In this document: piece after piece, positions 1 through 8,064 of the stretch
Numbering within the stretch: position 1 is the first letter of the stretch
How the letters are laid out: each line of letters starts with the position of its first letter
Source: an uncultured Saprospiraceae bacterium
GTDB lineage: Bacteria > Bacteroidota > Bacteroidia > Chitinophagales > Saprospiraceae
Reading direction: 5' to 3'
Length of the DNA stretch: 12,177 nt
Assembly (NCBI GenBank): GCA_938002705.1
Contig: CALLAG010000352.1
Coordinates: forward strand, 1-12,177
Notes under the pieces: generated by a model
The model's input: the letters and a program-made list of their open reading frames with translations, nothing else
Told to the model about the DNA's origin: nothing
The model's database searches: none
Program-made: the position numbers and the translations under genes

Positions 1-2340
1 GTTTCTATGGATTGTATAGATGCATTATGTGAAGAGCCAGTATGGGTTGACGCAAACTGTAGCTTAGTTGGTTGGTCATTAGATAGTGACACATTCTTCT
101 TCGAAGGAGATGCATGTAGAAAAATTATTAATACATATACAGTAATTGACTGGTGTCAGTATGATCCTAATAGTGTTGATTCAAGAGGAATCTGGACTTG
201 GACTGTAATAGGTAAGTTAATAGATCCATATCCACCAGTAGTAACTGCTACTAATGGAATGTTCCCTGCTGTGCCAGGAGGTTCAGGATCAGTTAATCCT
301 ACTTCAGGTGCATGTGTAGGATTTGCTACGGCTGCTGCAACTGCAACTGATACAAGTATAGATGATGACGGAAATGTTATCGATAACGCTTGTCCAAGTC
401 AGTGGTTAAAGTGGAATGTATATGTTGATATAGGAAATGATTGGACTTTTGATAGAGAGTGGAGTTCATTTGTAGCTGAGGATAAGAATACTGCTACAGA
501 TCCATTATGGTCAGAAGACAATGCAGCGGATAACATCGCAGCTTACGGATATGAGATTCCTGATGTAAGAGTTGGAAATACTGGTGGTGTAGATAACGCT
601 ACTGACTTTGCAACTGAGCCAGGTTTTGAGTATGTGATCAATATTCCAGATGCGATTCCTGCAGATTGTGGTGAGACACAACACAGAGTTGTATGGAAAG
701 TATATGATGGTTGTGGTAATGTTGCTTCAACAACAAGCTTCTTTACTGTTTCTGATCAGAAAGCGCCAACACCTTACTGTGTTAACTTAAGTACAGCACT
801 TATGGCTGATCCTGATGGAGCAGGTCCAGAAGTTTCTATGGTAGAATTATGGGCTATCGACTTTGATTTTGGAAGTTTCGATAACTGTACTGATTACGAA
901 AACTTAAGATACACGTTTACTGATGTAGCACCGGATAACGATCCAGATTACATACCAGCACAAAGATCTTCAGCAAGAAGATTTACATCAGCTGACTTAG
1001 CAGGTACTACTAATGCAGTGTTAACTGTACCAGTATATGTTTGGGATGCTTGTAATAACTATGATTTCTGTTTAGTTAATCTAAGATTAATTGATAACAA
1101 CGATCCTACAGGAACTGGTGGAACTGGTAGCATTGCAGGAACTGTAGTTACAGAGTTTGGAGAGACAGTAGAGCAAGTTGATGTTGCTAATGAAGACATG
1201 ATGTTTACAGCAACAATACACGATATGACAGATGATTCAGGATCATATGCTTTTGAGCACAATGGAATGAATAATGATTTTGAGGTAACAGCATCTAAGA
1301 ATGATGATTACTTAAATGGTGTAAGTACTTTAGACCTTGTAATAATTCAGAGACACATTTTAGGAAGTGCTACATTAGATAGCCCTTACAAAATGATAGC
1401 AGCTGATGTTAACAATGATAAAGCAATTACAGCTATAGATTTAATACAGCTTAGAAAGTTAATCTTAGGTATCTATGATGAGCTTCCTAATAACTCAAGT
1501 TGGAGATTTGCAGATGCAAGTACAACGATTGATATTTCTAATCCTTGGAATACAATTGATGAAACTATCAACATCTATAATTTAACAACTGACATGATGG
1601 ATGAGAACTTCATCGGAGTTAAGATTGGTGATGTTAACCAAAGTGTTGTTGCTAATGCAGCTTCTACTACTACAGAAAGCAGGTCTGCAGCATCTATTGA
1701 TGTATCATATGCAGATAGAGCTATCGAAGTAGGTGAGTTAGTTGAGTTAGTAATCACAGGAGAGTCATTAACTGACTTATACGGTTACCAATTTACATTA
1801 GAAACAGAAGGATTAGAATTAGTGGAAGTCGAGTCAGGAATGATTGAAGTAACAAATGCTAACTTCGGAGCTTTAGGTAATAAAGTAACAACAAGTTGGA
1901 ACACGTTATCTCCAGTCAATGCTAACGGAGACTTATTCACTATGACTTTCAAATCAAATGTATCAGGACAATTATCTGATATCTTAGACTTGAACAGTAG
2001 TGTAACAAGAGCTGAGGCTTATGTTGGTTCTAATCTTGATATAGTAAAGGTTAATCTTACTAACAGAAATGGAGATGTTAATTATGCTCTTTACCAAAAT
2101 GAGCCTAATCCATTCTCTAACAACACTGTTGTAGGATTTGAATTACCTGAAGCAGGATCTGCTACACTTACAGTACTTGACGTAACTGGAAAAGTATTGA
2201 AAGTAATAGCTGGAGATTATGTTCAGGGTTACAACGAACTAGAATTGAGTAAATCAGATTTCGGTAGTACAGGTGTATATTACTATCAGTTAGATAGTGG
2301 TGACTTCACAGCTACTAAGAAAATGATTATAATCGAGTAG
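1..2340 (+). CDS. Large secreted adhesin-like protein, C-terminal part (HYR-like repeats, dockerin, cohesin-like, T9SS sorting domain); 5' truncated by window edge
   Basis: The reading frame is open to base 1, so the ATG at 7 is most likely an internal Met: no signal peptide follows it, although a T9SS cargo needs one. Residue numbers here count from that Met. Residues 1-370 are Cys-containing, Asp-rich repeats resembling HYR/Ig-like adhesin repeats (for example VIDWCQYDPN near 46 and MVELWAIDFD from 278). About 374-435 looks like a carboxypeptidase-regulatory-type beta-sandwich (GSIAGTVV). About 437-490 is a type I dockerin-like pair: a degenerate first loop with NGVSTLDLV, then a good second loop, DVNNDKAITAID. 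About 563-690 resembles a cohesin domain. Residues 693-777 are a T9SS type A sorting domain starting YALYQNEPNPFS and ending in KKMIIIE. By family knowledge it would be exported by Sec, moved across the outer membrane by T9SS and anchored or released outside. Its role in adhesion is inferred. The downstream gene is a paralogue; aligning shared motifs suggests roughly 750 residues are missing upstream. Confidence 0.88.
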   Translation, partial: VSMDCIDALCEEPVWVDANCSLVGWSLDSDTFFFEGDACRKIINTYTVIDWCQYDPNSVDSRGIWTWTVIGKLIDPYPPVVTATNGMFPAVPGGSGSVNPTSGACVGFATAAATATDTSIDDDGNVIDNACPSQWLKWNVYVDIGNDWTFDREWSSFVAEDKNTATDPLWSEDNAADNIAAYGYEIPDVRVGNTGGVDNATDFATEPGFEYVINIPDAIPADCGETQHRVVWKVYDGCGNVASTTSFFTVSDQKAPTPYCVNLSTALMADPDGAGPEVSMVELWAIDFDFGSFDNCTDYENLRYTFTDVAPDNDPDYIPAQRSSARRFTSADLAGTTNAVLTVPVYVWDACNNYDFCLVNLRLIDNNDPTGTGGTGSIAGTVVTEFGETVEQVDVANEDMMFTATIHDMTDDSGSYAFEHNGMNNDFEVTASKNDDYLNGVSTLDLVIIQRHILGSATLDSPYKMIAADVNNDKAITAIDLIQLRKLILGIYDELPNNSSWRFADASTTIDISNPWNTIDETINIYNLTTDMMDENFIGVKIGDVNQSVVANAASTTTESRSAASIDVSYADRAIEVGELVELVITGESLTDLYGYQFTLETEGLELVEVESGMIEVTNANFGALGNKVTTSWNTLSPVNANGDLFTMTFKSNVSGQLSDILDLNSSVTRAEAYVGSNLDIVKVNLTNRNGDVNYALYQNEPNPFSNNTVVGFELPEAGSATLTVLDVTGKVLKVIAGDYVQGYNELELSKSDFGSTGVYYYQLDSGDFTATKKMIIIE

Positions 2341-2356
2341 TACTAGAATAAAATCG

Positions 2357-2368
2357 GTTTTTGGGATG
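2357..2368 (+). repeat. 12-base motif shared by both adhesin 3' ends, copy 1
   Basis: GTTTTTGGGATG occurs immediately before the terminator hairpin of the first adhesin gene. An identical copy sits at the same place after the second adhesin gene (7007-7018). The flanking stop-codon-proximal sequences differ, so the match is not simply extended coding homology. It may be the remnant of a duplicated 3' end or a functional part of the transcript end. Confidence 0.7.
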
Positions 2369-2400
2369 GCCTCTCTCCACTTGTGGAGGGGGGCTTTTTT
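2369..2400 (+). terminator. Rho-independent terminator of the first adhesin gene
   Basis: Arms 2369-2380 and 2383-2394 are complementary over twelve positions with two G-T wobbles. The innermost C-G pair probably opens to give a CTTG tetraloop. Six T residues follow (2395-2400). It begins 28 bases after the stop codon and should separate this gene from the next adhesin gene. Confidence 0.9.
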
Positions 2401-2464
2401 ATATTAAAAAAAACATATGTAATATTTAACTAATATGAGGTATTACTACATATTACATTTTTCC

Positions 2465-2472
2465 TACATTTG
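2465..2472 (+). promoter_or_regulatory. Candidate Bacteroidota -7 element for the second adhesin gene
   Basis: TACATTTG is an exact match to the Bacteroidota -7 consensus TAnnTTTG and lies in the 287-base gap between the two adhesin genes, after the terminator. I see no convincing TTG/TTTG -33 element at the usual spacing, so the support is the octamer and its position only. If used, the leader would be about 150 bases and would include the inverted repeat at 2576-2602. Confidence 0.35.
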
Positions 2473-2575
2473 TCTAATCAAGTAGAATACCTCTCAGCAT
2501 TCTATTAGATACAACCTACACCTACCACATAAGAAGAGTTAATAGATCCTTAGATATACTAAATATTTAATCATT

Positions 2576-2602
2576 TGGGTATAAGCGTACGCTATACACC
2601 CA
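2576..2602. promoter_or_regulatory. Inverted repeat just upstream of the second adhesin gene (operator or leader hairpin)
   Basis: A perfect 10-base palindrome, AGCGTACGCT (2584-2593), is flanked by TGGGT (2576-2580) and ACCCA (2598-2602), which also pair. The bases between outer and inner arms pair imperfectly because the right side has an extra residue. It ends 25 bases before the start codon. It could be a dimeric-regulator operator or a hairpin in the mRNA leader affecting translation. No poly-T follows, so it is not a terminator. Confidence 0.5.
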
Positions 2603-2627
2603 GAACAGTAATTTAAAAGAGGATCTC

Positions 2628-5600
2628 ATGAAGTTTTTGAATCTATTAAACAGTAAGTCTATATCAAAATTAGTGCTCTTGATAGCACTTTTGATATGTG
2701 GAAGCTCCCATTTCCGATTATCAGCACAATGCTCATTAGCATGTAATGGTGCTACTCAAGTTTCTTTAGATAGTAATTGTGAAGCAATTATTACGCCAGC
2801 AATGATATTACAAGACTCCACATCATGTATGATGGGGGATTTCTTAGTTGAAGTCCGTGATGAATACGAGCAAATTATCTCTACTAGTCCAATTGTTACT
2901 GCAGATCTTATAGGTAAGATTGTTAGTGCAAAAATTATGGATACTAATAGTGGTAATTCATGTTGGGGATTTATAACTGTGGAAGATAAATTAGGTCCTG
3001 TCGCAACATGTCCCACTCCAAATGTCATTTCAATTAACTGCGCTGTAATGGACGCATATACAGGTCCAGAGTTTATAGATAACTGTGACGGCGTAGTAGA
3101 GCCAGTATTACTGAGCGAGTCAATAGAAACATTGTGTGATACAAACTTTATTAAAAAGGTAACTAGGACTTATACTGCATTTGATAGTAGAGGGACAAAG
3201 GCTCCTATGGATTGTACAGTAGAAATAAATTTAGAAAGAATAGATACTTCAGTCGTATTATATCCTGAAGATTTTGTTGCGAGAGATAATACACAACTTG
3301 ATTGTAGTGGACAACCTTGGGACCTTAATGGTAACAATTACCCTGATCCTGAAGAAGTAGGTGTTCCTCAGTATCCGACTAACTTTAATGGTATATTAGA
3401 TACCTTAGATTTGTTCCCGTTTCCAGATGTTTACTGTAATACTGTTGTAACTATTACTGATACAGAATTACCTACTATCGGCTGCACTAGAAAAATCATA
3501 AGAAGGTACGAGTTAAGAGAGTGGCACTGCATGGGAGAAGTAGTAGATGTACACATCCAGACAATAGAAATAACAGATAGATTAGGCCCAGAATTAATAT
3601 GTGGCCAGAATATTACGGTTACAACTAATACCTTAACTGGTTCACAGTCAAGTGTATATGGTAATGTTACTTGTGGTGCAACAGTAAACTTAGGACTACC
3701 AACAGTATCAGATAATTGTACTCCAACAGAAAATATAACTTTTGATTTATTATATCCAGGTGGTACTACTTTTGATTATGACCTATCAAGTCAAGTAACA
3801 CTACAGATGGGATTAAGTATAGTAGAGTTTACTGCATATGACGAATGCTATAATTCCAGTAAGTGTAACATACACGTTAATGTAGTAGATAATACACCTC
3901 CAGTAGCTGTATGTGATCAGCATACTGTAGTTTCTTTAACTACTGGCGGAGAAGCAGTTGTACATGCGACTAGTTTTGATGATGGATCTTATGATGACTG
4001 TAAGGATCACTGTATGCTTGTAAGGAGAATGACTGCCGGTACTTGTGAGCAGAAGATTCCAGAATTTTGTGATCTGAGATATGTTGGTACTGATAATGGT
4101 AGTTATTACTACCTATCTAATTATGATATATCAGCAGATATAGCAAAGGGTAGAGCAACTGCATATGGTGGTTCTTTAGTGGTTTTTGACTCAGAAGAAG
4201 AGGAAGAATTTGTAGTAGATGCAGTAAGAAGTATCTATGCTGGAAGGTTCTGGACTGGTGCTAAGCGATTTGGAAGTGGGTTCTTGTGGGACGATCATAC
4301 GGAATTAGAATATACTAACTGGGGACCTGGACAACCTTCTAATGACCCAGGTGAAGACTGTGTTATGGTTACACCTAATAATGACTGGAACGATGCTTCT
4401 TGCTTTGGAGAGTGGAGATATGTATTAGAGATAAAAGATATTAATGGCTTTAGCCGTATTGCTAATTTCTGTTGCTCTGATGTATTAGAAGAGCAGATGG
4501 TTGTATTCAGAGTTGTTGATTTATTCGGTAACTTTAATGAATGTATGGTTAACGTTAATGTACAGGATAAATTAGCGCCACAGCTAATATGCCCAGCTGA
4601 TCAGACTGTAGATTGTGACTTACCATATGATATGTCTAATCTTGATTTGGCATTCGGTACAGCGACAGTATTAGATGATTGTGGTAATAATGCTCCTGTA
4701 GAGAATCCTGATAACCAGACAAATCAATGTAATATAGGTCAACTTGTAAGAGTATTTACAGCTACAGATAATGGTGGACTGTCAAGTACTTGTAAGCAAG
4801 TTATAACATTCGAAAACGACGATGTATTTGACTTCAATGATATAGTATGTCCAAGAGATACGACTATTATCGGATGTACTGCAGCGACAGAATTGACACC
4901 TGAACTATTAGGTACGCCAACTTATTCAAGTGATAACTGTGATCTTATAGGTGTAGATTTTGATGATGAAGTATTTACTTTTAATAATCAAAGTACTGAC
5001 GCATGTCTTAAAGTATTAAGAACATTCAACATAGTAGACTGGTGCCAGAATGATACAGTAAGTGGACTATATCCGATATTCAGCTGCCAGCAAGTCATTA
5101 AGATATCAAATGGTGTAAAGCCAGTTATATCTGGTTGTAAAGCAGAGCAAGTATGTACTTATGATTCGGAATGCTTAAATGGATTTATTGAATTAGAAGT
5201 AACAGCTACAGACGATTGTACAGATGCATCTAACTTAAGATGGAGATACCAAGTATTCGCTGGTGAGTTGGGCTTAGGTCCAGTAGATTTTACTAATCCA
5301 GTTATCGATACTACAGGAGATGGTGATACAGCTAATGCAAGTGGTAAATACCCAATAGGTTCTCATATAGTAAGATGGACTTTCTTTGATAGATGTGGTA
5401 ACGCCACGACTTGTGATCAGCCATTTACAATACAGAGTTGTAAGGCAGCTACTGCATATTGTATTAATGGTCTTGCTGTAGACTTGATGCCTATGGATAC
5501 AGATAATGACGGTGACGTTGATTTTGGTATGGTAGAATTATGGGCATCAGATTTTGATGCAGGTAGTTATCACCCTTGTGGTCTTGAAGTGTTCTTATCA

Positions 5601-6989
5601 TTTTCTCCGGATACATCAGAGAGAAATATAACATTCGATTGTACTAACATAGGAATGAATTCAGTAGATATATATGCCTCAGTTGCAGGGCCAGAAGGCA
5701 TATTAATACAGTCATTCTGTACATCATTTATCGATGTACAAGATAATACAGGCGCTTGCGTAGGTATGAGACCACTTGTGGATGTAGATGGAGAAGTCTA
5801 CACGGAAGAATTAGAAAAAGTAGAACATGTAGATGTATCATTAGTAGGTAGTAACCTTTCTGATGAGACTAATAATACAGGAGAGTATGCATTCCCTAAT
5901 ATGCCTATGGGAGGTCAGTATACGGTTAATCCTTATAGCAATGAGTCACCACTTAATGGTGTATCTACGCTTGATCTGATTACTATACAAAGACACATAT
6001 TAGGAGATGTAGCGCTTGATAGTCCATATAAGATTATAGCTGCAGATATCAATAATGATAATAGTCTTACAGCTATTGACCTTATTGAATTAAGAAAATT
6101 AATCCTTGGAGTATACGATGAGTATCCTAATAATGATTCTTGGAGATTCGTAGACCAGTCATACACTTTCGTTGATCCTACTAATCCATTTAATGAAACT
6201 TTCATGGAGGATTATGTGATCAATAATTTAGACAGTGATATGCATATAGACTTTATAGCTGTCAAGGTAGGAGATGTTAATAGTTCAGTAATTGTTGATG
6301 CTAATGCTACAGATATCGATAAGAGAAATAATAGCACAGTAGAAATTACTTACTCAGATATGACTGTCGAAATGAATGAAATTGTAGAAGTACCATTTAC
6401 AATTAATAAGAATGATATCAGTGGTTTCCAGATGGCTATTAATTTTGATAGTGATCTATTATCTAACGTTGAGCTAGCTAATGTAAATAATACATTAGAT
6501 GCTTCTAATTACAGAATTGTTGGTGATCAAATATTGATCAGTTGGAATACAAATACAACTATAGATAATAACGAAATATTTATAGTAAGAGCTAAGGCAA
6601 ATGCATCAGGATCAATAGCAGATGCATTTAGTGTAGACAATAGATTAATTACGCCTGAGGTATATACATCTAATGGAGATATCAATCTTCCAGTTATTAA
6701 TGTAGAAGGAGGTGATCAGAATAGTTTAGCATTCAGGCTATTCCCTAATCAGCCAAATCCATTCTCTGTAGAGACTGAAGTTAGATTCTCAGTACCTAAT
6801 GATGGAGATGTACAGATAACTGTAGTAGATGTAGAAGGTAGAATAGTACAATCTGATAAAGCATATTACACTGCAGGTACACATGCAGTAAGATATGAAG
6901 CTTCAGATCTTGGTACAGCAGGTATATATTACCTTACAATAAAGACAAACAATGATAATGCTACCATGAAAATGGTGATGCTTAAATAA
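2628..6989 (+). CDS. Very large secreted adhesin-like protein: signal peptide, HYR-like repeats, C-type lectin-like domain, dockerin, cohesin-like domain, T9SS sorting domain
   Basis: 1453 residues. The ATG at 2628 is chosen because it opens a clear Sec signal peptide (basic start, hydrophobic 14-24, probable cleavage after LSA at about 33) and follows AGAGG at 2618-2622. Residues 34-470 and 605-1060 are Cys-rich, Asp-rich HYR/Ig-like repeats with recurring CP-x-n-C and DNC motifs. Residues about 481-604 form a C-type lectin-like domain: YTNWGPGQPS around 564-571, GEDC, and WND at 587-589. Then come a regulatory beta-sandwich, a dockerin-like pair about 1109-1161 (NGVSTLDLITIQRHILG; DINNDNSLTAID), a cohesin-like domain about 1236-1361, and a T9SS type A sorting domain 1369-1453 (FRLFPNQPNPFS to MKMVMLK). 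The expected fate is Sec export, then T9SS passage to the cell surface or medium. Sugar or surface binding is plausible from the lectin-like domain but not shown. It is the paralogue of the gene upstream, sharing the whole C-terminal architecture. Confidence 0.93.
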   Translation: MKFLNLLNSKSISKLVLLIALLICGSSHFRLSAQCSLACNGATQVSLDSNCEAIITPAMILQDSTSCMMGDFLVEVRDEYEQIISTSPIVTADLIGKIVSAKIMDTNSGNSCWGFITVEDKLGPVATCPTPNVISINCAVMDAYTGPEFIDNCDGVVEPVLLSESIETLCDTNFIKKVTRTYTAFDSRGTKAPMDCTVEINLERIDTSVVLYPEDFVARDNTQLDCSGQPWDLNGNNYPDPEEVGVPQYPTNFNGILDTLDLFPFPDVYCNTVVTITDTELPTIGCTRKIIRRYELREWHCMGEVVDVHIQTIEITDRLGPELICGQNITVTTNTLTGSQSSVYGNVTCGATVNLGLPTVSDNCTPTENITFDLLYPGGTTFDYDLSSQVTLQMGLSIVEFTAYDECYNSSKCNIHVNVVDNTPPVAVCDQHTVVSLTTGGEAVVHATSFDDGSYDDCKDHCMLVRRMTAGTCEQKIPEFCDLRYVGTDNGSYYYLSNYDISADIAKGRATAYGGSLVVFDSEEEEEFVVDAVRSIYAGRFWTGAKRFGSGFLWDDHTELEYTNWGPGQPSNDPGEDCVMVTPNNDWNDASCFGEWRYVLEIKDINGFSRIANFCCSDVLEEQMVVFRVVDLFGNFNECMVNVNVQDKLAPQLICPADQTVDCDLPYDMSNLDLAFGTATVLDDCGNNAPVENPDNQTNQCNIGQLVRVFTATDNGGLSSTCKQVITFENDDVFDFNDIVCPRDTTIIGCTAATELTPELLGTPTYSSDNCDLIGVDFDDEVFTFNNQSTDACLKVLRTFNIVDWCQNDTVSGLYPIFSCQQVIKISNGVKPVISGCKAEQVCTYDSECLNGFIELEVTATDDCTDASNLRWRYQVFAGELGLGPVDFTNPVIDTTGDGDTANASGKYPIGSHIVRWTFFDRCGNATTCDQPFTIQSCKAATAYCINGLAVDLMPMDTDNDGDVDFGMVELWASDFDAGSYHPCGLEVFLSFSPDTSERNITFDCTNIGMNSVDIYASVAGPEGILIQSFCTSFIDVQDNTGACVGMRPLVDVDGEVYTEELEKVEHVDVSLVGSNLSDETNNTGEYAFPNMPMGGQYTVNPYSNESPLNGVSTLDLITIQRHILGDVALDSPYKIIAADINNDNSLTAIDLIELRKLILGVYDEYPNNDSWRFVDQSYTFVDPTNPFNETFMEDYVINNLDSDMHIDFIAVKVGDVNSSVIVDANATDIDKRNNSTVEITYSDMTVEMNEIVEVPFTINKNDISGFQMAINFDSDLLSNVELANVNNTLDASNYRIVGDQILISWNTNTTIDNNEIFIVRAKANASGSIADAFSVDNRLITPEVYTSNGDINLPVINVEGGDQNSLAFRLFPNQPNPFSVETEVRFSVPNDGDVQITVVDVEGRIVQSDKAYYTAGTHAVRYEASDLGTAGIYYLTIKTNNDNATMKMVMLK

Positions 6990-7006
6990 TCATATAAAGA
7001 TTTACT

Positions 7007-7018
7007 GTTTTTGGGATG
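7007..7018 (+). repeat. 12-base motif shared by both adhesin 3' ends, copy 2
   Basis: GTTTTTGGGATG is identical to 2357-2368 and again directly precedes the terminator stem, 18 bases after the stop codon. The hairpin that follows is similar in kind but different in sequence. Confidence 0.7.
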
Positions 7019-7054
7019 AGGCCCCTCTTCATTAAGTTGAAGGGGGTCTTTTTT
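7019..7054 (+). terminator. Rho-independent terminator of the second adhesin gene
   Basis: The arms 7023-7031 and 7038-7046 give nine base pairs with one G-T wobble around a six-base loop. After one mismatch, outer pairs extend the stem into the T tract. Six T residues lie at 7049-7054. It isolates the adhesin gene from ruvX, which starts 37 bases further on. Confidence 0.85.
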
Positions 7055-7091
7055 ATTTGAACTATTCACATTCATAATATATTATAATAAC

Positions 7092-7502
7092 ATGGGTAGA
7101 ATAATGGGTATTGATTATGGAATGAAAAAATGTGGGATAGCAGTTACAGATCCCCAGCAGATTATAGTGAGCCCACTAAGAACGGTAAAGACATCTTCAA
7201 TGCTTTCATTTCTTAAGATATACTTTGCTGAGGAGCCAGTAGATAAGATGATATTTGGATATCCTACGCATAAGGATGGTAAGCCGACTTATGTGGTAGA
7301 TCTGATTGAAGAATTTAAAATCAAACTCTTAAAGCAATTTCCTGAAATGAAAGTAGATTTTCAAAATGAAAATTTTACATCTTTACAGGCGAAAGAAATA
7401 ATGATCCAAAGTGGACTGTCAAAGAAACAAAGACAGGATAAATCACGCATTGATAAAATAAGTGCAGTCCTAATACTACAACGATACCTTAATCACATAT
7501 AA
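7092..7502 (+). CDS. ruvX: Putative pre-16S rRNA nuclease / Holliday junction resolvase-like protein RuvX (YqgF)
   Basis: 136 residues, the normal length for the YqgF/RuvX family, a small cytoplasmic RNase H-fold nuclease implicated in 16S rRNA 5'-end maturation. The N-terminal strand is MGIDYGMKKCGIAVTD with the catalytic-type Asp at 8. The IFGYPTHKDG segment matches the family's vGxP..xdG motif. Glu93 sits in QNENFTSLQA, and Asp121 in DKISAVLILQRYL is the third acidic residue. The usual DER around the central Glu is NEN here, so the flanking Asp and Arg are replaced while the catalytic Glu remains. A second possible start at 7104 would remove four residues and keep the motif. The stop is two bases from def, so the two are probably co-transcribed. 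No clear promoter is visible in the 37 bases after the preceding terminator. Confidence 0.9.
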   Translation: MGRIMGIDYGMKKCGIAVTDPQQIIVSPLRTVKTSSMLSFLKIYFAEEPVDKMIFGYPTHKDGKPTYVVDLIEEFKIKLLKQFPEMKVDFQNENFTSLQAKEIMIQSGLSKKQRQDKSRIDKISAVLILQRYLNHI

Positions 7503-7504
7503 TA

Positions 7505-8062
7505 ATGATTTTACCTATATACGCATACGGCCAGAAAGTTCTCAAGAGAAAAGCAGATGCCATTGATTCAGAATATGAAGACTTAGATGTATTGTTAGAT
7601 AATATGTGGGAGACGATGTATAATGCTAAAGGCGTAGGCCTTGCAGCTCCACAGATAGGCAAAAGCATAAGAATATTCTTAGTAGATACAGTACAGATGG
7701 AAGATGAAGAAAAAGAGATGACTGGTATCAAAAAGGTATTTATCAACGCAGAAATAATAGAAGAATCTGGAGAGGAGAAAGCCTACGAAGAAGGTTGCCT
7801 TAGTATACCAGATATAAGAGGTGACGTCAAGCGCTTATCTGATATTAAAGTTGTCTATTATGATGAGAACTTCCATAAGCACGAAGAATCTTACGATGGT
7901 ATAAATGCAAGAGTCATCCAACATGAGTATGACCATATAGAAGGTAAGCTATTCACTGAGATGCTCCCACCATTAAGAAAGCAACTTGTCAAGCGTAAAC
8001 TTGAGAACATTAAGAAAGGCAAGGTTAGATCAGATTATAGGATGAGATTTGCGAAACTGTAG
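7505..8062 (+). CDS. def: Peptide deformylase
   Basis: 185 residues. It removes the N-formyl group from the initiator Met of nascent cytoplasmic proteins, a metal-dependent hydrolase normally using Fe2+. All three signature motifs are intact: GVGLAAPQIG at 43-52, EGCLS at 96-100 with metal ligand Cys98, and QHEYDH at 139-144 with ligands His140 and His144 and catalytic Glu141. An acidic insertion at about 64-72 (MEDEEKEM) before the next strand resembles other Bacteroidota deformylases. The C-terminal extension is basic (ENIKKGKVRSDYRMRF). It starts two bases after the ruvX stop, implying translational coupling, and ends two bases before the convergent ribonuclease H gene. Confidence 0.97.
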   Translation: MILPIYAYGQKVLKRKADAIDSEYEDLDVLLDNMWETMYNAKGVGLAAPQIGKSIRIFLVDTVQMEDEEKEMTGIKKVFINAEIIEESGEEKAYEEGCLSIPDIRGDVKRLSDIKVVYYDENFHKHEESYDGINARVIQHEYDHIEGKLFTEMLPPLRKQLVKRKLENIKKGKVRSDYRMRFAKL

Positions 8063-8064
8063 TG

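Noticed and set aside
7..9. ATG at base 7 as the true start of the first adhesin
   Set aside because: The frame stays open to base 1, no signal peptide or ribosome binding site is present, and the sequence there matches the interior of the paralogue (around its residues 770-800).
2357..7054. Insertion sequence or integron-like cassette suggested by matching 3' motifs
   Set aside because: Only a 12-base match plus separate hairpins is seen, with no transposase, terminal inverted repeats or target duplications.
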